Assembly (NCBI GenBank): GCA_022453515.1
Contig: JAJNNY010000025.1
Coordinates: 248,001 to 312,000, forward strand
DNA: 64,000 nt
Direction of reading: 5' to 3'
Origin: Astrocystis sublimbata
Taxonomy: Eukaryota; Ascomycota; Sordariomycetes; Xylariales; Xylariaceae
Shown here: positions 35,101 to 47,626 of the stretch, in pieces
How the letters are laid out: each line of letters begins with the position of its first letter
Numbering within the stretch: position 1 is the stretch's first letter
The notes under the pieces: generated by a model
What the model was told of the DNA's origin: nothing
The model's input: only the letters and a program-made list of their open reading frames with translations
The model's database searches: none
Position numbers and translations under genes: made by a program

Positions 35101-38100
35101 CTACGTCTTCTTTTTCTGCCTTGCCTGGTGCCTTTTCCATTCAACCTGCACGACCTCGAGGAATTTCTGCTCGTCCTTAATAGGGACCCACGAGGTGAGA
35201 GACTTCATAGCATTCTCAAAATCGGAGTCGATGAGCGTATCATGAAGTGTGTCGATGATGGCAAGGCTCGCGGCATGTATAACCTCTAATCCTTTAGAGG
35301 AGGGATGTGCGTCTACTTCCTTGCCAGCCCCCGGACTTGGTTCTGTTCGCTCGGGTGGCGATGAGCCAAGGAGCAAGAAGACGTCCCAAATGCGGAGCTG
35401 AACCGGATATGGTATCGAGAGGTTGAAGAGAGTCAGGTACCATCGCGTGGCGTAGGCTGTGGGGTCGATGCAAAGATCTCTCTGTGAATGATCAGAAGGC
35501 GGTCTTCAATAGAATGAACATCAACATTAACTTACGAGCATCGCTGCCACATCCTTCCTATTCAACCAATATTCCTCAAAATCCTTCAGAGCACCGATGA
35601 GTTCGACAAACCCAGATTGGTAGATCCGATTTAGCCCACGGAACTGCCAAAGACGAACAAGCATGATGAAACACTTTTCTTCGTCGTAATAGCTGAGCAG
35701 AGTGGTCGCTAACGGCGCCATCCCTTGCACATAACCAGTCTCGGGAAAGTACAGTGACAAGGAATGCAGAACCCTGAACAGGAGCCGCTGACCGCCTCGG
35801 TATCTCCTCCGAAACATGATGTGCTGATTAATCGTCCTGGGTACGTCGAGATCAATTTGGACGTCATCCGGCGAGGGTTCGTCCACTAGGCGACGGAAGG
35901 CGGCGGTGAGGTCCTCGTCAGGTACGTAATTGATCGGATCAGCTCTTGCACTCGAGGCTAGGAACGAGTACCAAGCCGCGGACCTCCAGCAATCGGGTAT
36001 TCCCTTCCATGTACGCTCGATGAGCTTCGGATTCTTCGAGTCGAAGTGGAAGACGGTGCCCTGCCCTTCGGGGCCCGACTTTTCCATCTTGGCCATCTTC
36101 CGCCACTTTTCGGTGCGCCTCACCTCCTTGCGCCTCAGCTCGGCCGTCAACTTCTCAACTGTTTCATATTCGGCAATGTGAGAGAGACCGGGCTGCAACT
36201 CAAGAAGATCTCCTGCCTCGTCTATCAATCTCCTATTCTTATTATGCGGGAGCTTGTTGGTAGCTTGGCGGATGGTGGAACGGACGGATCGGCGAGAAAG
36301 GGCGGACACCTCCGACGTGTGCGTGTTGAGCGATCGCGCCGACAGCTTCTTGGCGGGGCCGCGCTTAGCGCCCAGCGAGAGGGATGTGGCATTCTTCCGG
36401 GCCAGGATGTTCCTCTGTTTGCGTGACGAGTATTGGACGAGGAAGGCGCCGTCCGCTGTATTGGGCGGCGAGTTGGAGCTTCTTGGATTCCGAGGCACGA
36501 TGAAGCCGTAGCGGTCCACATCGAAGCCTTGGACCCCTTCCCAGTCCTCGATGCCGCCAGCGAGTGCGTGGCTAACGGGTCGCGCTGGCGAGGACGTAGA
36601 AGCCGACGTTTGAGTAGGGAGTCCAGGTAGTTGGTCGTCGCGTCTGTTGGGGTGGCGGGTGGTCAGCATGGACAAAGGCAAGAGAAGGATGGAGAGTCAA
36701 GGAAACCATACGCGTCATCGTCATCCACATCTGACGGGGCTTCGGGGGGAGGCTCGAGCGTGTCGGCGAGCGGCCAGGGCAGGTCGCCGTCTCCCAGCTG
36801 GAGCGCTTCCCCTGATTCATAGAGAGATCTCACCTTTTGAGATTCCTTCTCGGCCTCTGCAGATATGACGCGGATGCTGGGGGGCAGCTTGTGCAAGGTG
36901 GATGTGTTGTCGTTGGGGTTGGGGTTCGTGTTCGTGTTGGCGGTCGAGGGCGGCGAGACGTCGTGGTGGGACTGGTGACGCGGTGACTCGGGGACTCTGA
37001 AGGGCTTCGCGATCATGGCGGCGACGCCCATGTCGTCGTCGCGCGGCGGACGGGCAGGCGGGGGCCCTGCATGGTCCTTCTTGGGGGCGCTGGGGACGAG
37101 GGGGAAGACGCGGGCCTTAGTGCTGATGTTGGAGGAGGAGGTGATGGCGTTGGTGTTGGTGTTGGTGCTGGGGTCGGAGGTCTGCTCGCGGATGGTGTCC
37201 TTGTCGGCCATCTTGTGGCTCCCGTGGCTCCCGCTGCTGCTGGTGGTGCTGCCACTTCTCCACGGTCGCTTGCCGCCGAAGATGAGGCTTCCGCGGATGG
37301 AAAAGGAGAGTTTGCTTAGGTCATCTTCCTCAAAGAAACTCTCGCAGGGGATGGCAGTGGAGATGATTGGCGATGCCTGGCTACCGCTAACATTGCCGGT
37401 GCTAGTGGCAGTCGGCACGGGCGAGCTGGCATTATTGTGACGAGGAGGAGGGTTAGGAGGGTTGGTCGCGTGGATTGGGTTAGCTGGGTTGCTTGGGGTT
37501 CTGCTTGGGTTGCTGCTTGGGTTGCTGCTTGGGTTGCTGCTTGGGTTGCCTTGGCTTGGGTTAGCTGCCCGCCGCGACTTGGAGCGATGGAGGAGGGGCA
37601 GGGGTGCGAGTGGCCCATCTTCGACCATTTCCGTTAGGGGCCTTAGGGGTCTCAGGTGGGGGACGACGGCGGCGGCTTGGGTTAGTTGGCTTAGTTGGGT
37701 CCCACCCGCGTTCGGCCCACCCCTGCCGCTGCCCAACCCGCTGCTCAACCCGCTGCTCATCCTGTTCCCTCCATGCAAGTGGTCTCGTGCTGGTGCTGGT
37801 GTCTCTTGATATGCGAACTGCCCGGCCACCATCTCCTGGCCTTGGCCTTGGTCTTCGCCAGACATGCCCTCCACGACCGTCTGCACCTTCTTGCGCAGGC
37901 GCTTCATGGATGAGGATGTCGATGAGGTTGAGGATGGCGACGGCGACGGCGACGAGGAGGCGTGCGTGCCTGAGCGCAGACTGAAGCTCCTGCTGAAGCG
38001 CTTGGAGAAACGGGGAGAATGGGGAGGTGGCGTGGCGGGAGACGCCGGCCCCAGCGACGCTGTGCTGCCGATGGAAAGTGCAGGTGACAGTGATGCGTCG

Positions 38101-38942
38101 CTTGGTCTGCCCTCCGCCTCGCTGACTCGCTCTCGCTCTTGCACTTGCTCTTGCTCGCCGTTTGCTCTTTCCTTCACTGGCCCCCCTTCGTCTGTTGCAC
38201 CTTTCCGCTTTGGCGTCCGTGGTCCTGGCGCTGCAGGTTCAGCTGGTTCTAACGCTGCAGGTGGTTCTAACGCTGGCGCTGCTGGACGTGGTGCAGGTGT
38301 GCTGCCACCGCCGTTGTATGCCGAATGAACTATGCGCTGTCTCTCCTGCACCGAGTAGATCGACGACCCGGTCGAGTTCGACCTCAGCTGCAGCGGTTGC
38401 ACTTTTTGCACCGCGTCGATGTTCTCGTACGCAAAGGGGTCGCTCTCTTCGTCGCTGCTGTCGGCCCCGTAGTACGCCGACGCGTACGCGTACGAGCCGT
38501 ACGAGCCGTACGACCGGTGAGATACCGTCGATGCGTGCACCGAGTTCCTCCTCCTGTCCGTGTCGAAGCTCCGGGGGCTGCTGATGGTCCGCAGCGCAGG
38601 ATGTTGCTCGACTGGCGGTGGCGGGCGAGGAGGCGGCACCGCATCTGTCGCCGCAACGGGCCCCAGGTTATACGACGATGTGCGAGCAGCCGTGCGAGCC
38701 TTGGGCCGTAGGGGCGAACGAGGCGGCGGTAAGGGGATCGGGGGCTCTAATGCGACCGTCTGATCGTACCGCAACGCTACCAATCCCGTGTCGTCCCTGA
38801 ATGCCGACTGCTGCTTGCCTCTGATGAGCGGCACCTTGCTGCTGTGACGTCTTGATGCCCCTAAACGCATGGGCTGTGATGGAGCATTTGTATGCGGGAC
38901 TGCTACCCCTCCTGCGACTCCTTCTTGCACAAATCCGAACAT
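35101..38942 (-). CDS. Large TBC-domain Rab GTPase-activating protein
   Basis: Predicted to accelerate GTP hydrolysis on a Rab in membrane traffic (family knowledge). Exons 36712-38942, 35536-36643 and 35101-35481 give 1239 aa in phase; introns are 68 and 54 nt. The first about 740 residues are Pro/Ser-rich and disordered, with an Asn-Pro-Ser-Ser tandem array and long Ser/Thr runs. The TBC domain is in exons 2 and 3: GIPDCWRSAAW, the arginine-finger motif IDLDVPRT (IxxDxxR), the glutamine-finger motif GYVQGMAPLA, and later IPYPVQLRIWDVFLLLG. Both finger residues are present, so it should be active. It resembles fungal Gyp-type GAPs, but the partner Rab cannot be read from the sequence. The exon 1 donor is GTATGG, chosen by phase. 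Confidence 0.9.
37497..37549. repeat. Coding 12-bp minisatellite (Asn-Pro-Ser-Ser)
   Basis: About four near-perfect 12-bp units (plus-strand GGGTTGCTGCTT) inside exon 1 of the TBC gene. On the minus strand they encode repeated Asn-Pro-Ser-Ser. The unit is a multiple of three, so copy-number change keeps the frame. Confidence 0.85.
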
Positions 38943-39210
38943 AATTCTTTTGTTGTTCGTAGGTGATCTCGACTAGTATCGAATGCCTGGCCCGTCCTAT
39001 TTGTATGCCGTGCAACGCAACCTGCCTGCCGTAAGCCCGGCTCGACTCGCTACGTGGCGCGCTGAGCTGACGTCGCTCTTTGATTACGCCGACGACTGGA
39101 GGCCGATGTCTCCAATCTTCCAATGTCGGCAACGATGTTTGGCGTGGATGATGCGGGTTGAATGCTTCGGCTTCTTTTGCGACCTTTTGCAACGATCAAA
39201 TATCATCGAC

Positions 39211-39246
39211 TGACGGGGCTTGACGGGGCTTGACGGGGCTTGACGG
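39211..39246. repeat. Tandem TGACGGGGCT x3
   Basis: Three perfect 10-bp units plus a partial fourth, about 270 bases upstream of the TBC gene start. Confidence 0.95.
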
Positions 39247-40012
39247 CCTTATGCCCTTTATCGAAAAGTCCGATTTGGGGGCCGAGAGACAGGATCTTAC
39301 ACGATTATCTGTCATGCATCAATACATGCAGGCTAGCCTCGGTCACCCACCAACACACTGGTATGTTTGGTAGGTCTGTCTGATGACTCGCTCTAGAACA
39401 CTGGTATAGTTCTTTCCAGTGGGTTGCAGAGTCGGTAGAGTTGCTGAAGAGGTTGTTACGTTAGCATTTGCTGATGGAGTACACGTACGAGTAGGTCAGT
39501 GAGTAATATGAAACAGTGAAAGTGGTTAGCCGTTGACTAACGAAGGGACTGTGAGAAAGATAAAACCAATCGAATTCATGCCTACCAGTGCCAAAGACAG
39601 ATCGAGTAAGAAACGCGATCTGTGTCTTCTAAAACAGAGAGTGTGCGGATCGTAAATGCCTTGATATCATGGGCGTTTAGCGTTGCCTGCTTGATTCAAC
39701 AGAATCTGATCTAGGTAATGCAGTATCCTGTCAAAGAACCGACGACACACTAGCAATTAATTTGCTGGGACGTGACTCAACGAAAGATCTGCGCCCGCCT
39801 CTTTTCTTTCCTCGGAGTAGTAGATCAGATGGGGGAGAGGTGAAGGCGTTTCGCAACTGTGACTTTCGGAGGTGGCGGTCTTCTTTTCTCTCTGCTGCTT
39901 GAACAATATCGGTCTATCTGTAGGCCGGCAAGACGGTCCCAACACGCGTGTCTAGGACCAACACTCACCGCCGACACAAGCAAGTTTACGTAGCACCAAC
40001 CACTTACACTCG

Positions 40013-40034
40013 CACACACACACACACACACACA
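40013..40034. repeat. CA dinucleotide repeat
   Basis: Eleven perfect CA units in gene-free DNA. Confidence 0.95.
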
Positions 40035-40333
40035 GAAAAGGAACTGTAGTAATGGTCTGCCTGCCTACGAGTACATGTCCACTGCCCATCTTCCTGACTA
40101 GGCCGGCCCAGCCTAAGTATAGCCGACCTACATATGCAGCGCCTTTTTCTTTTAGTCAGGCCTGGCTCATCGTCTGCTGTCTCTCACTCAGCCGAGACTG
40201 GGTGTGGGAGGGGTCCCGATTGATCGCATACCTGCCTACCCCTCCATCGACTCGCCAGACCACATGATCTGCCCGGGTCTGTTGTGCGGTCCGAATGAAA
40301 CAAGTTGTATGCGCAGGCCAGCAGCTCTGGCTC

Positions 40334-40361
40334 GGCTGGCTGGCTGGCTGGCTGGCTGGCT
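40334..40361. repeat. GGCT tetranucleotide repeat
   Basis: Seven perfect GGCT units, followed by a short GT run. Confidence 0.95.
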
Positions 40362-41825
40362 TGTGTGTGTGCACCGCTTAAAAAAATGCCGAGAGAAATA
40401 TCCAGCGGAGCCAGGGTCTGCGACTGGGGACCGACCGACGCATCCACCACCACCACCACCACCACACAACCCAGCTCGCCAGCTTTGTAAGTGCCTGCCC
40501 GCCACGCCTCTCTGACGATGGGACTGTACTTAACTTACATGTTCGGCATTGGTCAAACCCGCGGCACTTACCACTTCGGGCCATACGACAGCTCATTACA
40601 TTTACAGCAGGGTCACGCGGGAATGTGGCCTCCAGCGTGTGGTGGTGTGGGTTGTGCTACGTATGATTCCCAGCGCCTGGGTAGGCAGAGCTCTCGGCCG
40701 TCGAAGAGGCCATCTGGCGCCAGCTTTCACGACAGAGAGCGGTGCGCTCACCACGTCGGCACCCGACTCAGAAGGAGGAGCGATGTGGCGGTATGCCGCG
40801 GAAAAGATGCACCAGTCATTACTTGTCCTTCAAATAGCATCTGCTGTAAGTATAGTAATACTATGTGTGTAAGTCAGTATGCCCGTGGCGAGTGAGACAG
40901 GTATCTGCAGCAGCAGCCTGCCCAATTACAGCCTACTGACCGATAGTAAGCTAATGCTAGTTGGGTCAAACGGTTTTTCGATCGCCGGAGTCGTTCCTCA
41001 TCCCACAGTCGAGCAGTTCCCCGTCGAGTCCCGTTCATGATCCATCCTACTGATCTACAGGCTGTAACGACCTGCTTCCCACATAATAGCCCGAGGGTAG
41101 TCCATCGCATCGCATCGCATCACATCGTGCACCACCATTGCTGATCCGTGAGATCGATGATGAAGAACTCTGTCTAGCCGTAGGGAAAGGTCCGCACATC
41201 CGCAACGTTCCTTAGACATAGTGTCAGACTATTCAATCAGTAGCACAGGGACGGCACACGAGCAGCTTCTCCAACGAATGAGCGACACAGCACGATTCAG
41301 CACCTTCTGTTTCTTCTAAATACTCACTCCTAGGGGGCCTGCTTCGCTTCGTTTCAAAAAGTCGTCTCCGCAAATCGTTTGCTAAGCCATATGCGGAGGG
41401 GGGTTGGGGTTTTTGGTCTGATAACACGCTGCCCACACCATCTTCCCATCAATCATGATTAAATCGTCTGTCTACCTACTGGATTCAGGTAGGCAATACC
41501 TGGTGAAGAGGGGGGCATATGATCTGCCTTCGAAGCCACCAAGACCCCGAGGAACAAAACTCAACCCCTCAATTGGTCGGCATTGGTCTTCCATTTCTAG
41601 TAGCTCTGTAAATGCCCATGGCGCAACTTGGCAAATCTGGCAATCTACCGGGTATCTAGGTCGGGAATCGGAAGGTAGCATGAGCAAGCCGTGGGAAACA
41701 CAGGGCAACCCAGCTTCCAGCGTAAGCCGAGTACGTACGCACGTATTTATTTGTTCCTTGAGGCTATCTGTCTTCTTGCTGACTCGCCATACCCTCGACT
41801 ACTGTACCTACATCCCAAGGTATGT

Positions 41826-41826
41826 C

Positions 41827-41860
<34 letters not shown>

Positions 41861-41896
41861 CCACGCACGCCACGCCACGCCACGCCACGCCACGCC
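41826..41896. repeat. Compound minisatellite CCATGC then CACGC units
   Basis: About six 6-bp CCATGC units, passing directly into about six 5-bp CACGC/CCACG units. A compound array whose second unit looks like a shortened variant of the first. Confidence 0.9.
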
Positions 41897-43017
41897 AACT
41901 TAGTAGCAGGTTGGAGGTAGGTACAGTAGCTCCAAGGCGGGGGTGTATTGTAGCAATAGCGGGCGGCATCAAGCAACCTACCTACATGTAGGTAGAAGAC
42001 CAAGTTTTCGAAGAGCCACCTACCTCAACTTCTCTAAAGTACCAAGGAAACCCATCAGAAAGTGAAGATGTAGTAGTATCCTAGCTCGCCTAGCAAGCAA
42101 AACCGACAACAACCGGGAAACGCCTAGCATTCTCCACGGGCCAGCTGTTCCGGTTTTTTCTGCTTGGGACTTACTTATTGCCGCCAATCTGGCGGCGGAA
42201 TTTAGCCAGCGTATCCTCGATGCCGGCGCCGGTGGCCAGCTAGTTTATTCAGACCAATAGCAGCAAAGACTAGCTCGACTAGAAAACCACTTCCGCTGCC
42301 TCGGGTGCAGACACTAACATGGTAGATGCGGGACTTGCGCATCGTTTTCTAAAGTGCTCGGTCTCGGTGTCTTGGATGGAAGTGCGTATAGACTGTCTGG
42401 CGTTCCCAACATGATCTGTAACTTATGACGGGGATGACGTTCCGATCGGGGGGTGAGTGAGAACGTCGTTGAAAATGTATTCACGTCATTGCAATCAAAA
42501 TCTAGAGCTAGGACAATGCCAGGTGTGGCTTCCGTCACCCAAAGTCGCCAGTAGGTTTGGCCGAACATAACTACTTATTTTCGGTCACGAGGTTAAACCG
42601 ATGGCATCAGGTCACTGGGCTGAAGTTGATAAAGATCCCAGTTTCGAATGATACCACGTTCCCTGTCCAACATGGATTCGTGAAACCCAGATATTCTATA
42701 TTCAAAAATCGTTGCCAACCTCCCAGACTGGGGTAGATGACCATCGTGATAACGATAAATGGTTTTGTCTAGCTGCGGAAACCGAAAAGTGCGCCGTCAC
42801 TGGGACCTTCCAGCATCTACATAACGATATAAAGAACCTGCCCAAGCGACAACGAACTGCAACAACACCACAAGTGGATGCCATATACGTACTGTGGGGT
42901 TGCGAGTCAGCCTAAGCAACCGTTGCACACGCATTCTGGCGTGACCAGCAATCCCGATGGTTGTGCTAGAAAGACCATCAATAATATTGCTGTGGCTGTC
43001 TAGCGTAGTATGCGTCA

Positions 43018-45624
43018 TCATAGCTCCTCGTTCTCCCAATCTTTCTCCCCAAACATCGGTTTGCCTGAGCCCCCACTCACTTCAAGCTTTTCGAGGAACT
43101 CAGGAGGAATCGTTGGGATGTACTTTCTTTCTCTTTCCCGATTCACTCCACCAAAACCTGCACCGAACGAGACAAGCATGTCTGTTACTGTAGGGAGGGT
43201 AAAAGGTAGCATGACCGAGGGATCGAAATTGATGCCATCGGGTAGGTCGTCGTCCTCGTCTGCATCAGCCTGAGGTGTGCCTTGAACACTTGCGGGTGTT
43301 TCCGCGTCGTGGCCATTGGATGATCGTTTAGCTGGTGTGGATGGCGCACTAGTAGGTTGCAGTGGTGATGCTGAAATTCTTCTGTCTCTTCGCACAGCAG
43401 CTTCCTTCTGTAGACTATCCAGATACTTTAACGCGCTTTTGGGAAGTCCCTTTTCACCCACCTCCAAGCGGTAGTTCTTAGCCGCATAAATCAATTGCTG
43501 GGGACTCAAGCGTTTGAGTTGTTGCAATGTGCCAACCAACGCTTCCAGATCTTCCGGGTCCAGTGACGAGAAACATTGGAGCCATTGAAGGAGTTGGACG
43601 ACGGGGGCAAGATGCCGGCGAGCAATTTCCACAGTCGTCTCGCCCGAGGATTGAGTCTCGCCATATTCGAAATGATCTGGCTTGCGGTTATTTGATCTAG
43701 CCCAGTCTTCCAGCGCCGAAACGTTCATTCGGATTTGCATCGCCTTCGTCCTGGCTAGGTATTTCCGGTTATTCATGATTCGATTGAAAAGCTCGGCTCC
43801 GAGCCAGAAAAGCAGTTGCGAGATGATTTGTGATGTTATGACTGAGTGTATGTCGTAGAGATCGAGAACGAACAGTGTCGAGGAAAGCAATGAGGTGACA
43901 CTTCGAGGCGCCGGCTTCGCGCGTTGTTTGGGCGAGGGAGGTCGAAATCGCTTTTCCAGAGGTTCCGCCTTGACTTCCTTTTTCCGCTTAAAAAGCTTCC
44001 ACTCGTGTTGGAAAGTAACGTCTTCAAGTCCCGGGATTGTCTCGTGGTCCAGCATTGCCGGGTCCAGAACTTTGTCCATCCGCCTCTCCGCATCTCGGAC
44101 GATGAGTATAAATATCTCGTTGATTAATTCCGCAAGCTGTGCTTGGAATTCAGTAGTTGCCTCTATCAGGCCCGTATCCTTTTTCAAGTAGTGCAATAGC
44201 AATGTTGCGTTTGACATCCAGAAAGCCAGTATCGTCATATCCCACTGATACTGTTCCACGATATCGTTGATTTTGTCCTGAGCAGTGACGAGCAATTTCC
44301 CTAGGAGCTCGTGACTTGCGTGGTAATGCGCATAGCGAGCACTCAAGAATATCATGTTCGCGGGTACGGGCTTTTGCGACGGTGAGCGTGTCGGTCGCAT
44401 GTTTGTTATGATGATGTCGAGTATTCTGTCGAGATCGCTTTCCTGGAAGACGAACATTTGGTCATGTAGGCAACGACTCCAGTCGAATTCCTGCTGTTCT
44501 TCCTCAAAGTCGTCCAGAGGCTTCGCAAATTAGCCAAGTAACTCATCAGTGATCGGTCCGGGGGACTTGCCTCAGGCTGATCGTCAAAGCCCATGTTTCC
44601 AAGATCGACTTCGAGATCTCTCGCGCTGTCCATCATCATGCGGCGTCGGAATTCATTTTCTGCCATCTCCTCCTCGAATCTGTCTTGCGAGAACCCAGGG
44701 TTGTAGAAATCGTCCGTCACACCGGCACTCCCAATTGCGTAGCCATTGTCATGTAGGTAGAAGGACATGTCACTATCAGGAGGCACAAAGTCGAATGCAG
44801 TTCTACCGGACGACGTTTTCGCCTCCGGGGAGGCCCCGTTATCTAGAAGTATCTTCGCAATCCCCTTATGTCGGTTTGTCATGGCCCACATCAAGGCACT
44901 CCAGTGATTTCGGTCCTGCTTGTCCACTTCCACGCCAGCATCCACAAGGGCCTGGACCACGCTTTCGTGTCCCTGTAGATCCATCATCAGCAGACGCGGG
45001 GCGGGGGTACTTGAGTCACGGCGTCACTCACAAAGCAGCTGGCATATATTAACGGAGGTGTACCGTCCTCATCAGGAGCATTTACGTCGACGAAGTCCTT
45101 CGCTTTGCCGCCGAAGATTTTCGATATTTGGCCGAGGTCGCCGTTGCTGGAGGCCATATTCAGGGCCTTCTGTAGCATGGCCTTCTTCTCGTCCTGCGAC
45201 AGCTTCTCGTCCTGGGCGACGGCATCGACATCATCGAACGTCGGCCCACCGTGGTGCTGGGCCTGTGCTTGCAGCATCTCCATCAGCCGTGTGTCGCTGT
45301 CGGTAGCGCCCCGAGTCAGGTGCCGGTCGTAGTCGGGATCGTCGAGCGACAGATTGCTGAACCCTAAGGGTTTTGCGGGAACCGGGGAAGTCAGGAACTG
45401 CGATTGACCTGTCGAACAACTCGGTTAGCTGCCGGGACTGCGAGATGAAGCGGCAGAAGGCGATGCGCACCTTGCCAGCCATCGTACATCTCCGTCTCGG
45501 GAACAAATTCTACCTGCACGGCCTTGCGGTCGTTCAGCGACTTGGGGAGGTCGGCCGGGAGAGGTCTGGGCTGTCTGGGCTCATCCTCTCCAAAGCCCCC
45601 GCCCTCATGATCCCCAATATCCAT
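43018..45624 (-). CDS. Ankyrin-repeat and DIL-domain protein
   Basis: Conserved fungal protein combining ankyrin repeats with the DIL (dilute) domain of class V myosin tails, here without a motor. A scaffold or cargo role is inference. Four exons: 45471-45624, 45032-45408, 44571-44972 and 43018-44520, giving 811 aa in phase. The first exon begins MDIGDHEGGG; joining restores YDGWQ-GQSQFLTSPVPAKPLGFS. Ankyrin part: VNAPDEDGTPPLIYASCF-GHESVVQALVDAGVEVDKQDRNHWSALMWA. DIL part: FDWSRCLHDQMFVFQ through NMIFLSARYAHYH, WDMTILAFWMSNATLLLHYL and QLIYAAKNYRLEVGEKGLPKSAL. The last intron (44521-44570, 50 nt) has a GC donor in perfect GCAAGT context; the only phase-correct reading uses it. ATG 45283 is an internal Met, rejected because family sequence continues upstream. 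Confidence 0.88.
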
Positions 45625-46450
45625 GTTTCGTTGCTGGCGGCATGGGACTATTCGCTCGATAAGGGGTGGTCGGAGCAGACGCAGCCTACGTCATGCTTCT
45701 TTGCGCGATACGACGAGGGCAGACAGACTCCGGTGTCGACGTCGATGGGCGGATGCAGATATTAGTCAAGACTCGGGAGGTGGTCGGAGGGTTCACCAGG
45801 TGCTCGGAGCTTCAGATAAAGCGTCGTCGGGAGATATCAGGATGTATACCTCGTGTGCGTTATGTGGGAGTGGGAGATATGGGTGAGGCGGCGTTGAGGG
45901 GCTGTGGTACGGGTGGCATACCTACGAGTACATGTAGCGGGCCTAAGCTAGGTAAGTACCTAGGTACAATCTGCAGGCATAAAGGACCTTTAAATCGGAG
46001 CTGAGACGACCTGGAACCACCTACCCCCCCCCCCCCCCCCCGGGCCGCCTACCTCCTATCTGTCTCGCCTGTGCTAACAATGGCCACCTGCTCGCTGGGC
46101 ACTATCCCGCTTGCAACCTAGTACGCTGAGTGCTTAAAAGTGGGATGTCTTGGTTGGCTTATGCATTCCAGGAACCCTCCAACTTGGAACTTCCAAGAAA
46201 ACCCATCTTCAACTTGAAGCGCTCTGCTGCTACTAGGCGATTAGGTACTTGGTATCTTACTTACACAGCTCGCCAACAGCTTGTTTTATCCTGTTGCCTA
46301 CTTACTTAAGTACTCTAGGTAGGTAGCAAAACTCGCTATGGGAGTTAGTGGCAGAGGCAATACCAGCCGTGACTATACCATTCTCGCCATCCGATGAAAT
46401 AGCCATGCGTAAATTGGAATGGATTTCAGTATGTAGCCCATCTACGTCAA
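45625..46450. other. Intergenic with poly-C tract
   Basis: Holds the ankyrin-DIL promoter and the allantoicase 3' flank. It includes an uninterrupted run of 18 C (46024-46041) and ACCTAGGTA/AGGTAGGTAG words at about 45950 and 46314. No gene is seen. Confidence 0.55.
46024..46041. repeat. Poly-C tract, 18 C
   Basis: A single-base run of 18 cytosines followed by GGG in gene-free DNA. Its length is likely to be unreliable in assemblies. Confidence 0.95.
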
Positions 46451-47626
46451 TCACTGCATTGCTCTCTTGGCCAAGACCCGGAGCCGCTTGACGCCTCCAT
46501 CAGGTATGATTGTGAGCTTTACATGTGTAAAAGGTCTGTCTGTGATCAAAGAATCAAAAGCGTGTTCTTGATCCGGTCCGCATTGACTCGGCCTCAGTAC
46601 CTCGGTCCATCCTTGTGCGTCCGCTCCCGGCTCTCCGTCATCTGCCCAAGCAATCGCATCAAGCTTTACCGCTTGAGGGAAGTTCCCTCTGAAGAATGCC
46701 GTGTCAACGACGAAGCTTTGGATGAGCGCACGAGCTCCGAGGCGGATGATAGCCCAGTCAACGTGTCCTTTGCCTCGCGAGCGAGCTGTTTCCCATCCGT
46801 CTCCCATATCCTTGCCTCGGCCGGGGAGGATCAAGTTGTCCTTGGTGCCGAAGTGTTGGTCGCTACATGAGATGGCCACCCCGCCATTTTGGGCTGCCGC
46901 CAGGTCCAGAATCGCCTCCTTATCATCAGGGAAGACCGGCGCGACGTGGCCAAACAGTCGGAATCGGGCAATGCCACCATCCGGATACATGTTCAGGCGC
47001 ACATGGGTATATGTTTTGTTCATACGATTCTCAACCTTCCATCCAAATCGTTGGGAGGGTCCGCATTCTTCGATGCCCAGGATGGGCTCCCAGTCACCCT
47101 TCCCTCCTTTCCACGAAAGGACCTCCTCATCGTTGTCGCTGTAGCAGCCCTCGACCGAGACAAACGGGGCGTGGTTGCCCGAGAAGAATGCTGTGTCAAC
47201 CTCGATCCCTTTGGGGACTCCCGAAGAAACGCCGAGGCGGATGACTACCCAGTCGAAGGCAGCCTGGTTGTGTCGCCTTGTCTCCCAGCCGTCATACCAA
47301 GCCCCGGTATACACCATCTTACCAGGCTGTCTGATGGGAGCTGTCGGGGTCAGCAGATTACTGGCTTCGGCGAACCATTCGTCCGAGAAGCCTAGGACTT
47401 TTCCGCCCAAAGCGCCAGATATAAGATCTAAGAAGCCAAGTCAGCTCAGTGGGATCACAGGTCTGAACCTCCAAACTTGTCCTTCACCCTTCCGCAGCCT
47501 CAGAGGTCAGGGCATCCGTCTGTTCTTCGGCTTACCGATGTAGCTGGATCGGAATGTCCCATCAATGTCATCCGCAGCAACCCTAGTTGCGCTGACATGC
47601 TCTAACTCGTAGCCGATGTCCTCCAT
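46451..47626 (-). CDS. DAL2: Allantoicase
   Basis: Hydrolyses allantoate to ureidoglycolate and urea in purine degradation (family knowledge). Exons 47536-47626 and 46451-47427 are joined across a 108-nt intron, giving 355 aa. The first exon encodes MEDIGYELEHVSATRVAADDIDG and ends RSSYI; the second continues DLISGALGGKVLGFSDEWFAEASNLL, typical of the family. Two homologous jelly-roll halves are visible as repeated blocks: DGWETRRHNQAAFDWVVIRLG with EVDTAFFSGNHAP, and DGWETARSRGKGHVDWAIIRLG with VVDTAFFRGNFP. The paired C-terminal blocks THVRLNMYPDGGIARFRLFG and THVKLTIIPDGGVKRLRVLA repeat as well. Length is normal. GATA-type words upstream (for example 47663, 47832) would fit nitrogen control, but such words are frequent by chance. 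Confidence 0.96.

Larger units (their letters stand above)
38943..43017. other. 4-kb repeat-rich gene-free stretch
   Basis: No supportable gene on either strand. It is dense in simple repeats, listed separately: TGACGGGGCT x3, CA x11, GGCT x7, CAC units, CATCG units near 41104, and a CCATGC/CACGC compound array. Open frames of 100-180 codons here (for example 41455-41991 and 40491-40895) are created by or run through these repeats. It contains the TBC gene promoter (about 38943-39250) and the 3' flank of the ankyrin-DIL gene. Confidence 0.6.

Noticed and set aside
41455..41991. A 178-codon open frame
   Set aside because: Its C-terminal third is the translated CCATGC/CACGC array and the rest shows no family features.
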